A stretch of 64,000 bases of DNA, taken from assembly GCA_005406025.1 (NCBI GenBank), contig BGZK01000019.1, forward strand, positions 620,001-684,000. The letters run 5' to 3'. A program made the position numbers and the translations under genes. Shown one piece after another: positions 49,291 through 60,869 of the stretch. The stretch's first letter is position 1. Each line of letters opens with the position of its first letter. The notes under the pieces were generated by a model. That model saw only the letters and a program-made list of their open reading frames with translations. It had not been told where the DNA came from and did no database searches. The DNA comes from Eumeta japonica (lineage: Eukaryota > Arthropoda > Insecta > Lepidoptera > Psychidae).

Positions 49291-49740
49291 GCCGCGATTG
49301 TACAGTACAAAGCATGAAACTGCTACAGTGAAATTTGTCATTGTAACGGCGTAAAGTAGGCATGTGAGGGAGAAGGAAGTCGGAGTCGGGGAGTATTATA
49401 CCTACGTATTGCATCATTCGTAGGAAATTCAGAGCGGCAGTTTCGTGCTTTGTACGGTACAACGCATGTAATTCTACTGCTGTGAAAGTAGTCATGAATG
49501 CGTTGCTAAGGTACGAGGGGAAGAAAGGGTCGAGGAGCATTACTTGCGCATTGCATCATTCGCAGGCAATTCAGAATAGCAAAGGTTCATGCGTTGTACT
49601 GTTTTCCACAACATACAAAACTGATACTGTGAAGTTAGTCACAAAAAATCGCAATGGCGTATAATAAGACCGCGGCGTAAAAGGGTCGGCAAGCGTTGTA
49701 CTTGCGTATTGCATCATTCGCATGCAGTCCATAGCAAGGG
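49290..49740. repeat. Tandem repeat of ~142-158 bp units
   Basis: About three degenerate head-to-tail units. The marker 'gcatcattcg' recurs at 49411, 49553 and 49711; each is followed by 'aggcaattcag'-like sequence and preceded by a conserved block with 'gtacggtacaacgcatg', 'gctgtgaaagtagtcat' and 'aagggtcg'. It abuts the broken 5' side of LINE copy 1. On the minus strand one frame stays open across the first units into the ORF1 remnant (49160-49540). Confidence 0.75.
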
Positions 49741-51677
49741 CCGTCTTAGATTATGTAGGGGCCCTCGGAGGCTGGGTCTTTGGGCACACAAAGTCATGAC
49801 CCTTAGACACACAGAACTTTGAACTTTGGGTATTCGAGAGTTTAGGACACTTCTAAAAAATCAAATATTACGTGAATAAAAACAGAATGTAATTTTAATT
49901 ACAAGTAACACGACGATGTCGGCATTCCAGGGCTCCCATCGGACCGGGGGCCCCGAGCCTGTGCCTTTATGGAAGAGACGGAACTGTCCATAGCGGCAGT
50001 TTCGTGCAATGTATTCAGGCACGCACCCTTTGTGCGGAACAAAAAACCGACCGGGTTGGGGAATGCCTTGAAGCGCGAGCGAGTAATGCCAGGAACCAAC
50101 TTCACACGATTGTAGAGTTGTATGAATAGGTTGGGCTTTCTTTATGAAATCTGAGGTGTTCCACTGCCGTTTTCACCATTTGGTCATTTCATAAAAACAA
50201 ATGAAAACCTTCTCCTAGTTTCTAGATTCGTTCCTTCCCAAATCGTAAAATAAATGAATAATATTTGTAAGGACGGTTGTGCTAATTTTTATAGTAAAAT
50301 GTCTTAGGAAATAAGAGATAACAATCAAATTATAAAAATAATCCTGCTTGGCTGTGTCCTGGTCCTGGCTGTGTGTGATACAGCCGTAAGTTTTACATGC
50401 ACATGTAACGATTCGTTTCTCCAAAACAACATACAATGTTGAAACAATTGCATATTTATATGATTCAAGGACTTCACACTTTCGGACCAGAAAGAAACGT
50501 TTGTTTTAAATATTTCACTCATCACTGCGTGAAACTTATTGCATACGTCTAGTCACCGAAGCCCACGCAATAGCGAACTGTCGATATAATAAATCTTATA
50601 CTCATCAACCTCATTTACTTTGCGCCAATGGATAATGTTCACAAAATAACCCCTATTACAAACAAACATTCATGTCAAATTGCATCAAAGCACAGCTAAT
50701 AATGACAAATCTATTTCACGCAACGCTAAAGGTTTATCATCAAGGTCGCAGTAGAAAGAGCCAAAATTAAATAGCTACTTAAATTTTCGCTCATTTTCAT
50801 AGATCGATGTAAAAGTTACAATAAAAATTACTTTCCTGGTCACTTATTTATGTTTTAGTGATCCAACAAAACGATTTTTTAAAGACGTGTACTTTAATAA
50901 TAACACCACAACCTTTGCATTCTTAAAAACAAAATAATAACAAAAATATGTTACATAGGTTACAAAACTGGTTCCAACAGGTTTCTGGTAGCTTTTTCTA
51001 TTTGCATAAACCGGTGACTCTTAAAAGTTTATAAAAGTATGATGATAGCTATAGAATAAAGTATCTTTTGGATACACGGGTTGCTGTACGACAAAAACAA
51101 TATAATACCCCATTTCAAATAACTTTATTCTTAATAACAATAAAAGGATAAACTGAGCTACTACTGTAATTTTTGTAATATGAAGTAAATTAACAAGGTT
51201 ATATGTAGGCATTTGAAAAAAACTAATCATCTTTGTGAAAAATACAATGAAAAAATCTAGGAATACATTTGCCAATAAACTGAAGATTCATAATTAGATA
51301 TTAATGTTAATTTTTATAAATAAAAGTCTATTTTTTATTAGATATACTCCATATTTGAAATGTGGCATAATTATCACTTGGTAAAAATAAACTACCTAAA
51401 TTGTTATTTCAAAGTTATAAAACTGATATTGCTCTAAAAGGGCAATTAAATTTCAAATTTCTACTCAAATATGTTAACCGCCATGTTGTTGAGGTTTGTG
51501 ATGTCATTAAATAATCAATACATGTCAATTATAAACAATATTGAGTGGGTGTTTTGACTTTCAAAACGAAGGAAATATGACAAGAAACGTAATTGATATT
51601 TAGTATATAATGATACATATAGGAATCCATTATGGTAGTTGAGGCTTTGGACATTTGCAACATGGAAAAAAAATACT

Positions 51678-51958
51678 GAATTTTCGGGAAGTTGGATAAC
51701 AAAAAAATGCAGCTGTTTACTTTTCAAAAGTCACAACTTTTCATTAGTATTTATTTCCAACTTCTTCAGGTGATCTATAACTCACAGGTGATTTTACTCT
51801 TTCTTTATGTTAAAAAAGAAAAAGATTTGTAATTTGTCTTATGCAATGTAATAATTTATTGTTGTAGATCACCTGAAGAAATTGAAAATAAATACCAATG
51901 AAACGCTGTGACTTTTAAAAAGTAAACCTTTACAAATTTTTGTTATCCAAGTTCCCAA
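51678..51958. repeat. Fold-back repeat, ~95-bp arms with 90-bp loop
   Basis: Arms 51678-51775 and 51866-51958 are inverted copies. The left reads ggaagttggataacaaaaaa ... gtttacttttcaaaagtcac ... cttcttcaggtgatct. The complement of the right matches with roughly 15% differences. This is the layout of a palindromic MITE; it encodes nothing visible. An older-looking similarity may extend a little further on both sides. Confidence 0.75.
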
Positions 51959-53710
51959 GAATTTTTATTATAAATATAAACATGTATGAGACATAGGATA
52001 TAAAATTAATTTTATATTTTTTATGACTTAAAATTAAAATAACTCTATTGCGTTTGGCAATAAGTACCTTATTTATGGATTTTAGATTTTTTGCATGAGT
52101 AGTAAAATACTCTATTGCAATCTATATTATCCAACTAAACTAAATTTATTGATTAAGAGAAAAAGTGAAAAAGAGTTAGAATTTATATGATTTAATAAGT
52201 ATAAGTAAGGCTATAAACAGATTGACTACTTTTGTGGGTGACCGCCCATAAATGCATACACTAATAAACCATATTAATCCGATTCTGAATCATTTATAAC
52301 CATTCTGATTGCAAACCTATTTTGACCTCAGTAGCCTAGAATAATTTATTGTGGTAGATCCATCCTGTGGTCAACTTCACTTTAGCATGAAAATGGGTGA
52401 GCTCGACTGATAAAACACCACATTCTCATAGACAAACATGAAATAACAGCTTCTGCAGTTGCATTTCATTTAATGAGTGCGAGTTTTGGTAGCCCGCTCT
52501 TCCATTTATTAGATATCCTATTCCTACTCAAGATGCCAGCAATTTACCAGTGATTACTCTAGGGTTGCAAGTGTCTGCACAATTGCCCTTCTACTACTAA
52601 AAAGTTAATTTTCAGGATAATTACAATAACCATTTTTTAAAATAAATAAAAGAGCTCACATGCTATATTTTTAATTTCAAACAGATTAACATTTTTCTAA
52701 TTATATTGTCATTTTGTTGTATCAGGTTTTATTGTACTATGCCAGGTACAGTCTAACTTCCCACATTTTTTTTATTTTAAATTGGAATAGGAGACTTAAG
52801 AGTTCTTTTGCAATGGCCCAATGCAGGATGAAAGCTGTTAATAATAGTTTAAGATCGGACATTAGTAAAATGTATCATCTGTTAATGGAATCAAATACTG
52901 TTTTAAAGGCAGACAACAATATAATCAATTTATGAGAACAATGTCTGCCACAGTACTCTTGCCGCTATTAATATAAATTAATATTTTAGTTCCTATGTTA
53001 ATTGTTAAATGCAAATACAAAATATGATCTACATCTTGTCACGATAGGCAGCGGACTACAAGGCTATATCTTTATAATGGTACAGTTACCTACAACCAGG
53101 TCTAAACAGGTAGATAAACCGAACTTATTTCCCTCATTCGTTAATTAAAAAAATATTAATACATACGTAAAGTTTACAAAAATTGAAATATATTTATAAC
53201 TGGCAGTTACTATGAAATTATTTGCAGCCTACATATAAAAAATTTAAGTAATCAATGTTAATAGGAGCAGAGCTATGATGGCAGACATTGTTCTCATAAA
53301 TTTATAATATTGTTATTTGCCTTTAAAACTTTATTTGATTTAATTAACAGATAAGGGTACATTTTCCTAATGATAGATCTTAGACTATAAAGGTTGTGTG
53401 GTGACACAAAATGGGGTCTTGTGTTAATGTCTTCTCTGAAACACAAGGTGAGTGGTTTAATTTCACTCCAGTTAGAAACTTATAGATCAATTAATGCATT
53501 GTGAGGATTTGAATGCAATAGCTTCTTATTTGAAAGCAATCTCTTGACCAGTCGGTCATCACCTCCTTGTGCCATTATAACTTTTAAAATATCAGTACAT
53601 CCATAGATCTTGACTATTTTAGGTCCATCAAAAAGATAAAGTATTTAATATCTTGTTATTTCAAATAATTCCATATAATTTTCATAGCTACAAATAATTA
53701 AAGATTATTT

Positions 53711-53716
53711 TTTATT
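53711..53716 (-). promoter_or_regulatory. Candidate poly(A) signal of the PLPBP gene
   Basis: AATAAA on the minus strand begins about 14 nt after the stop codon. Another AAATAAA overlaps the stop itself. In such AT-rich DNA the hexamer is common by chance, so the assignment is tentative. Confidence 0.35.
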
Positions 53717-53730
53717 TTTAATTAATACAT

Positions 53731-53796
53731 TTATTTTGGTGTTCTAGTTCCAAAAATGTTGGAACCAACTCTAACTGTCGTTGCACCCATTTCAAT
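53731..53796 (-). CDS. PLPBP: PLP homeostasis protein, exon 4 (C-terminus, stop)
   Basis: Last coding exon, 66 nt including TAA. It follows a CTTTTTCAG acceptor and reads IEMGATTVRVGSNIFGTRTP then K and stop. With exon 3 this gives EHA-IEMGATTVRVGSNIFG, the canonical end of the barrel in which 'VRVG..IFG' binds the PLP phosphate. The four exons total 750 nt, or 249 residues plus stop, which is in the normal range for the family (bacterial ~230, human 275), without the extended human tail. All phases agree and there is no frameshift, so the gene looks functional. Confidence 0.94.
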   Translation of the reverse strand: MEMGATTVRVGSNIFGTRTPK

Positions 53797-55511
53797 CTGA
53801 AAAAGAGATGATCAATTAATTTTTTTACACAAGAAAAAATATTAGTAGAAATAAAGAAAATAAAACAAATATTGATGATCAATTATCAATTTCAATATTT
53901 AAAAATGTTTCATAAAACTTAAATTTTAACTATATTTACAATTAACAATCAAATAACTTATAATTTTAATGGAATGTTTTTATAACAATCTATATCAAGC
54001 ACATATTACTCGGAAGTGTCATAACACCATTATTCCATTAAAATACATGGAACAATAACAATAGAATGGCCTTATATTCATTTTTTTCTTTATAAACCAT
54101 CAATGTGCATAGATTGGCTTTATTAAAGAAAATACAGTCCCAATGACCGTTTTACAATCATACACACCATTATAATAAGGAGCACGCTTCTTAATGTTGT
54201 TTGCATGATATTTTTATCAAATATGCCTGTCTATTACGTTACAAAGTGTACAATAAATATCACAAGTCATAAAATTGTGCACTAAACAATAAATAGGTGG
54301 AAGTTGAGGTAAATATAAGTGAGATATATAACCATAGCAATGAGCGAAGGGCATGTATTTGGCTCTAGTTACCAGCGACCTCACGATTATCATGTTATAT
54401 TACAATAACAGACAATAATTTTTATGTGGCAAAAAGCACTTTAATTTTCTCACCGATTGTACATGCTCAATCAGCACTTTTTATTTCACTACTCTTCCAG
54501 CTAGACTTCCTACAGGATTATTTTTCTTGCAATAGATTCATATATCTTTCTATATAAATTGGGTTTGAAAAAAGCTACTCTCAATTTTCTTGGTAGTTCT
54601 TGAGGGATAACTGATTTACAAATGAGCGGTAATTAAAAAAAAAGTGGTAATATATTGATTAACTATTCATTATTAATTTGTGGTGCGAACTGTACTATTT
54701 TAGGCAGATAATTACTTGTGAAACATAATCTCATTCTTTTTTATGCTTCTGGGAATGACTTTTGCATTTGCATAATTTTAAGATATGAGTGGGCATTTTA
54801 TATGCAGAGATAATAGCTCACTTCTTTGCAATAAACTAGCATCATTCCAACCGATTGATGAATGAGCCAAGTTCGCTAAAATGTCTCCTGTTGGAGGGTC
54901 CTAATTTTAATGCACCTATGGTTTATTATAAACACTGATGAGATAAACTTTGTCTTAGATATAACACGAGCATATAAATCAATGTGGCAATAAATTTTTG
55001 GCATATTGATTTGTATTCTATTTTTGCAGGGAACAATACTATGACTAAAGTATTTTAAATAACTATGTAAGTATTGTAGTTGTATATGATGAACTTAGAA
55101 AAGAGCTACCCTATTAACAACAAAATATACATAAAAGTTTCAAAGATACTAATCTAGTAATGCACTGAAGGGGTAGGTTCAATACTACAAATACTCATTT
55201 GTATGTCTAGCATGGCTGATAGGACATGCAAATTTTGGAATAGCCTTATGACCAGCAAGGGAATGGTAACTTGTTCATAATGACAAAACTATTTTTAATC
55301 TTATTATCATTGAAAATAAACCGTCAGTCAAAATTAAAAAAAGGTATTTTTGCTAAAGGAGTTTTAGTTAATGTCATTCATCAAATATCATCCAACTGGT
55401 CACTGCCAATTAGCTCGAAGCGTTTAGTTTGAAACGACAAAGGTCAGAAAGAATAAAGAAAACCATAATACACTACAACTTATACTTAATTTGAATGAAA
55501 ATCATACATAC

Positions 55512-55753
55512 TGCATGTTCAAAATCTGTTGACATCCCCATAGATAATTCCACTTGGTTGATATCTAAATTCAAATTTTTACAGACTTCTTTTCTGTATT
55601 GAAAGAGCTTCATAAAGTCTGGATTAGGACCTTGTGATATGTCATATCCATACTGACCTATTGTCATTAAACCAATAAATTCTAAGTTTGGACAATTATT
55701 TAAAATATGTTCAACTAATTGTGTAGCTTGTTCAGGATCAACACCACTTTTAG
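55512..55753 (-). CDS. PLPBP: PLP homeostasis protein, exon 3
   Basis: 242-nt exon. The acceptor is ATGTTACAG directly before CTAAAAGTGG; the donor is GCA|GTATGT. Joined to exon 2 it reads NTSGED-A-KSGVDPEQ, then CPNLEFIGLMTIGQYG, QGPNPDFMKLF and VELSMGMSTDFEHA. 'GLMTIG' and 'LSMGMS.DF..A' are signatures of the family and contribute to the phosphate-binding end of the barrel. An in-frame ATG lies five codons upstream of the acceptor, but it is intronic: only the splice at 55753 gives a family-like junction. The intron to exon 2 is 87 bp and that to exon 4 is 1.7 kb. Confidence 0.95.
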
Positions 55754-55840
55754 CTGTAACATTTGTCATATTTCAAAACTTTAATTATGTTCAAAGTAAG
55801 ACTAAAATCAAAGCTTTCATTATGTAATTAAAATAATTAC

Positions 55841-56198
55841 CATCTTCTCCACTAGTATTAATCTGCACCATAACTTTAAGGTTTTCATCATTTTTCCTAT
55901 ACTTTGGCCACTGTTTATTTATATTATTTGCTAAATTGTCTGAATGGATCGTCTCTATCATGTGTAGTCCAGGTGAGCCAAGTAGTTTATTTATTTTATT
56001 GGTTTGAAGGTGACCTATGAAATGCCATTTTATATCTTTACATTTGTCTAGTAATTCAGGAGAATTTGCTTTTTCTGCAAGCTCATTAACATAATTTTCG
56101 CCGAAATGCCTTTGACCATATTCGTAAGCTTTAACAATCATTGCAACTGGCTTTGTTTTAGAAACTGCTACGAGTTTTGGAGCAACTTGTGGCAACTC
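55841..56198 (-). CDS. PLPBP: PLP homeostasis protein, exon 2 (PLP-lysine)
   Basis: Main exon of the alanine-racemase-like TIM barrel, 358 nt, with acceptor TATTACAG and donor GATG|GTAATT. It carries the family motifs in order: KLVAVSKTKP, whose first lysine (about residue 42) is the expected Schiff-base lysine; YGQRHFGENYVNEL; IKWHFIGHLQTNKINKL; and VMVQINTSGED. The residues that cradle the cofactor are intact. It ends in phase 1, and the split codon is completed as Ala (GCT) by exon 3. The open frame continues a few codons past the donor (GNYF...), but these do not match the family. Confidence 0.96.
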
Positions 56199-56281
56199 CT
56201 GTAATATTTAAAATTTACATAACAGTTAAAAATATTTTTAAAAGATTTAGCTATCAATAATTCACGATTGTCAATATATAC

Positions 56282-56365
56282 CTTACTTCTTCTAGCAACT
56301 GCTCCTTCAATTTGAGTTAAAACTGTTTTCAAGCCCAACATAATGTCGATTTCTTCATCAGACAT
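56282..56365 (-). CDS. PLPBP: PLP homeostasis protein (PLPBP/YggS family), exon 1
   Basis: First exon of a pyridoxal-5'-phosphate-binding homeostasis protein. The family carries PLP on a lysine, is not known as an enzyme, and buffers vitamin B6 in cytosol and mitochondria. The 28 codons from ATG at 56365 read MSDEEIDIMLGLKTVLTQIE then GAVARRSK, followed by a GTATAT donor. 'L..V...I..AVARR' is the usual start of animal members, just before the TIM-barrel. It ends in phase 0. An 83-bp intron separates it from exon 2. The upstream 300 bp are AT-rich with no clear promoter element. Confidence 0.93.
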
Positions 56366-58836
56366 TATGGAAATGATATATTACACGTATCGTCTTATCA
56401 CTATTATTATTAGTTCATACGATAACAGTAATTAAAGATCTAAACATATTCATCTTAGTAACTTTGTGATATTCACACCATAGATAATACTGTGGATAAT
56501 ACGCTCAGTGGATAATACACTATATTCACACTTCTGTGACTTCCACAAACTATAATAAATATAAGGTGACTTCTCTGATTTAAGCACAGTCTATGCTTTA
56601 AACGTCATCCGTTTTTCTCTTACCATCAATCATGAAGAATAATAATACACAGACCATTAGTACACTAAAATAATACTACTAAACAATGTTGCAAAAGAAT
56701 AAATGAAAATCGCTAAATTTGACAGCTAAAATTGAAAAAAAAATCGGGACATTTTTTAATTGATACAAAACAACAATTTTCAATGTTATTATTATAATCA
56801 TTTATTCATTCAACTTTCACTAATTTCTTCAATCAGTTATTCATCTTACTAGTTATTTTCGTAAACTCTTTCTCAATAACATAAAAATTATAACAATTTT
56901 GATTTTTTTACTTTTACACATTTTTTTTTGTGTAGAAAATCTATAGTTGAATTAACCGAAAAATTATCTTGTGCTAGTTTTTATAAAATTAAGGAATAAA
57001 ATTTTTCTTTTCTTTCTTTTGTTTGCAGGTGGGTGTGACAAACTCAGAACTTTTAATATAAGACAGACATTTTCGAAAATACATAACTTATCACCACACT
57101 TCATGCTTCTCATGCTTGCCCAAATTTCTTGTGCTTTTTGATTGAACAACACAATTTTGTTCATCTTACAAAGCAAACGCCATTTAGAAATTAGTTTAGT
57201 AGAAAATGCAGAAAATAGGGAGATGTGATCATTAAATCAAAATATCGGGAGATAACTAAAATCGATAGACCTCCAGATAAATTGAAATTTTTTGCATCAT
57301 AACTACTTTTTACTAGCTTTTCATATTCAATTAAATTATCCAATCAAGCGCTAACTTCGTCACAGCGCCACCGTCGTCGGTCCACCATTTTCGCGCCTCG
57401 CGCGCCATGCGACTGAAGGCAATTTCATTTTCCGTAATTTGAACTAGGACCCTATAGTTGTTATACATTTTAGAAATGTAGATAAAATTTGTGTTCAGTA
57501 ATAAAAAATAAAATGTTAAACTTAGAAAAGCTGTACGTTCCAAGATTTTGCTCAAATACAATGAAATAAAACCATATTTTTGTTCGTATTTGTATTTTCT
57601 CTGTTACTATTAACTAGTTTACAATAATATCTAATAAAAAATCAATACCATACATTTCTTTAATAAGAGAAACATTACATTGCAAGGCGTCGAAGGACCG
57701 CGCTCAGGTAATGTTTTTTTAAAGTCCATTTTTATTCCGGGTCTGTTTCAAACAGAGCGATTTATTGTTTACACCTTTGAAGCTTTTAATAGACTATACT
57801 AAAATGTAAAGAATTGTATATTTTAGTTGTTTGCTTTGTGAATAAAAATTTAAAACTGAAATTAGTCGAAAAATGGCAAGTCTTAAAATTAACTTTATAC
57901 AATGAAACATATTTATATATGTGCAAATTTAAGGCATTATTTAAAAAATAGAATGACTATTCTACAAAAAAAAACTTTGAAAACAATAAACTTTACACAG
58001 AAAAATTTTTCAGTACGGCTCTTTGAAAAAACCATAAAATTATTGAAATTCGTGACTAGTATGGGTATGCCTTGTGACAAGGACACACGAATATTCAATA
58101 TTGTTGAAATGCTTTTATATATCATAAAATTAATCATACACTAACATAAAGTCAATGTTTACAATTTCACACCATTTTCATAATAAAGGGACTTTTACCT
58201 GAAATAGTAACGGTTTGGCAAGCATAGTTCGTCGATTGAAATTTTACTTGAAAAAATTCAAATTAACTAAAAATATTTTTAACAAACAAAAATATATACT
58301 TAGGTGTTTATATTAAACACTTCTTTCAATTCTATAATGCTTTTAAAAGAATTTTATTAATAACTAAAGTTTACGCCTTCAATACATACGTCTTCACACA
58401 AAACCATAAAAGAGAAAGAAAAATACCCAGATCAGTAATGCCGCTCTTTAACTGCAGAGTAAAATTGTAGCTTCATTCCTAAAGTAACCATTCTGAGTAC
58501 TAAACCTACCAAAGACAATTAAAAAAAAAAACAATAAAGCCAATGTGAAGTCGGCAGTAAGAGTCCTGGAATAGGACTTTGACCATTAAAAGTGGTCAAC
58601 TCAGTCAAAATCTCAAAGAAAAGTCAAAATAAAGGAAGCGATAAAATAACATTACGCTCCTTTCTACTTGGATTTGTTTGTCTTATGACGTCTGTACTGA
58701 TACAAAAAGGCATGGTAATATAAATACAGGTACTTTCCTGACAAAGGTTGTACAGTTTTTCCATGTTGATAAAAAATGTCTAATGATGTACTTGTATCAA
58801 AACTATATCGACAAATTTTGCAAAATTTTATAAAAT
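56366..58836. other. Upstream of PLPBP, no gene seen
   Basis: AT-rich. A GC-rich 60-bp patch at 57355-57420 (minus frame MAREARKWWTDDGGAVTKLA) and an exon-end-like 'cgcgctcag|gtaatg' at 57692-57710 on the plus strand could mark a promoter and a first exon of an unseen gene, but nothing downstream confirms it. Confidence 0.4.
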
Positions 58837-58849
58837 ATTTTCTGTACAT

Positions 58850-60305
58850 TTTTTTTTGTTTCCCTTTTGCGGTGAGAAGGAGGTAAAAAATGTCTATCCT
58901 GCACACTCTCGCGCCCGTACGCGTGGGTAGTGTGGGACTGAAACCCACTAAAAAATTCCTCCTGAAAATGAAGTAATTGGGTCGGCTATGCTATTTAGTC
59001 GGTCGAGACGAGTCGGATGACAAATCAGACGACTTTGATAGCTTCACTGAGTGCGGCCGGATGGCATATGCGAGTGCCGATGGCGCGTGACATGCGCTAT
59101 GGACGACGCCTGGAGGGGGAGTCGTCTCGGCATAGGATGTCGCAGGAAGCCGTCACGGGTCGGTTCCCTTCCTCCTGCCCGGCCGGAGGCGGTTAGCGGC
59201 GGCCGGGTGGAGTAAGGGAGCTTAGGTCGATGACCTGACTAACGGATAGACCTACTCTAAGTCAGTCATGCGTGCCGTTGACGTCATTAAGGCTTTCAAC
59301 TGCCGCTGTAAGAGCGTCAGGTGGATCGGTAAGTACGTTCCGTGGCCTACGGATAAGGTGGGTGGTAGGCGGCGGTTGATAGTCAACCACCGCGCGAAGG
59401 AGCGCATTGGGATGTGATCCCGCGATGTCGAATAATCGCTTCGATGCGCCCTTCATATATTTGGAAATAGTGGGGAGTTCTAAGTCCCTATGGAGTTGAA
59501 TTACTACCACACCCATGTGCATCCGTTGCGGCTCTACAGAATTTATTCTGTATTACCTGTAGTCTATGTAGTGCTTTCGGAGCGGCGTGAGCGAAGACGA
59601 GAGACGCGTATCTCATCACCGTCGTAATGCACATTTTGTATATGGTACGTTTATTATGTCTAGATAGTTTACTTTTTCTACCTAGCACGGCCCCGAGCCT
59701 TGCTTTGTAGAAAAGTGCAGTATTTCTAACACGCTCGATATGATCTCGGAAGTTTAGATTTTTATCGAGCGTGACTTCTAAGTATTTGTAGTTCCGTTGC
59801 CACGGATGGTTCGCATCCAACATTTTAAGATTGGGAGTGTTTTTGTCGACAATGAGTCGACTCCTAATCTTACCATACTTGAATTGTATGGCTGCTGATT
59901 TATCGGGGTTTACTTCTATCCTCCACTTTCGGAACCATTGACCTAGCTCATCAATGGCCCTCTGGAGGGGGAGGAGGGTGAATCGGGTGCTCCTATTCCT
60001 ATTTCCGTAAAAGAGCGCGGCATCGTCCGCGAATAACGCGAGTTGGACGCCAGACGACGACGGTCGCGGTATATCGTTTGTGTACGCGGAGTACAGCAGG
60101 GGAGAGAGGGTGGATCCTTGAGGAACTCCTGCTCTGATAAGACGTCTTGTCGAGTGAGTGCGCTCATGCCTAAATATGAAATGTTTGTTTCCTAAACAAT
60201 TTTGAATTATGATTATGAGGCGATCTGGTACTTGGAGGGAATATAACTTATAAATCAGACCTGCGTGCCATACCCTATCGAAGGCCTTGGCTACATCAAA
60301 TAAGA
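58850..60305 (-). mobile_element. Jockey-like LINE, copy 2, 5'-truncated, with 13-bp target duplication
   Basis: Insertion with textbook boundaries. The duplication ATTTTCTGTACAT (58837-58849) and ATTTTCTGTATAT (60306-60318) flanks it, and a poly(A) tail on the minus strand (complement of the T run at 58850-58857) marks the 3' end. The 5' end is truncated inside the reverse transcriptase, at the 'FDVAKAFD' motif. A GC-rich 3' UTR occupies about 58860-59260. The element belongs to the same family as 46607-49290. Confidence 0.92.
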
Positions 60306-60327
60306 ATTTTCTGTATATTTTTTCCAA
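59262..60327 (-). pseudogene. Reverse transcriptase C-terminal part of LINE copy 2 (one frameshift)
   Basis: Open frame 59488-60327 encodes the palm and thumb of a jockey-clade reverse transcriptase: DVAKAFDRVWHAGLIYKLYS (motif A), RAGVPQGSTLSPLLYSAYTN (motif B), QLALFADDAALFYG (motif C, catalytic Asp pair intact), IEVNPDKSAAIQFKYG, and LEVTLDKNLNFRDHI. The first ~8 residues before LFDVAKAFD come from flanking genomic DNA. Around 59490-59522 the frame shifts. The second frame (59262-59522; ELPTISKYMKGASKRLFDIA, then RRPRNVLTDPPDALTAAVES) carries the true C-terminus and stop. The endonuclease and ORF1 are absent, so it cannot move on its own. Confidence 0.9.
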
Positions 60328-60789
60328 TGTTTTAAGAATTATTCTGTTATTCAGGACGGAGAGGAATTCAACAAATCATAAATCATTAAAATCGGTCCTG
60401 CCATTCTTGAGTTATAAATTCTGTAACTAACACGATTTTGTTTTATTGAAATACATACTTAGTAGAAAAGCTAAAAAAAGATTCTTGTTTATGGAATTAC
60501 ATAAAAAATGGAAAAATACATTTAATTACACTATTTTTAACGAAAGTTTTTAAGTGAAATCCATGACACTTAGAGTTTCAATTTGGTTTATGTCAAATTA
60601 GAACTTTATTTAATTAAAAAAATCGTTTTATTGTGCAAATTTAAGTATCTTGAACCTATTTTAACAAATTTAAATGAATAATCACCAACTGAGTAAAGGT
60701 TTTATTAAAATTAAATCATTTTTCACTTATTATTTATTAAATTAGGCGATATACATAACAACTACCTATTGCATAGAAACAACACTAAA

Positions 60790-60869
<80 letters not shown>

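Larger units (their letters stand above)
50120..53730. other. Intergenic DNA, no gene seen
   Basis: AT-rich apart from the fold-back repeat at 51678-51958. The region between mitoferrin exon 1 and PLPBP otherwise holds only repeats. Confidence 0.5.

Noticed and set aside
49740..50120. GC-rich blocks 'aggggccctcggaggct' and 'gggggccccgagcct' considered as a terminal repeat pair
   Set aside because: They are in direct rather than inverted orientation and too short and degenerate to define an element.
57902..58144. Overlapping plus and minus frames of 80 and 66 codons
   Set aside because: Both low-complexity and AT-driven, with no domain or conserved motif visible.
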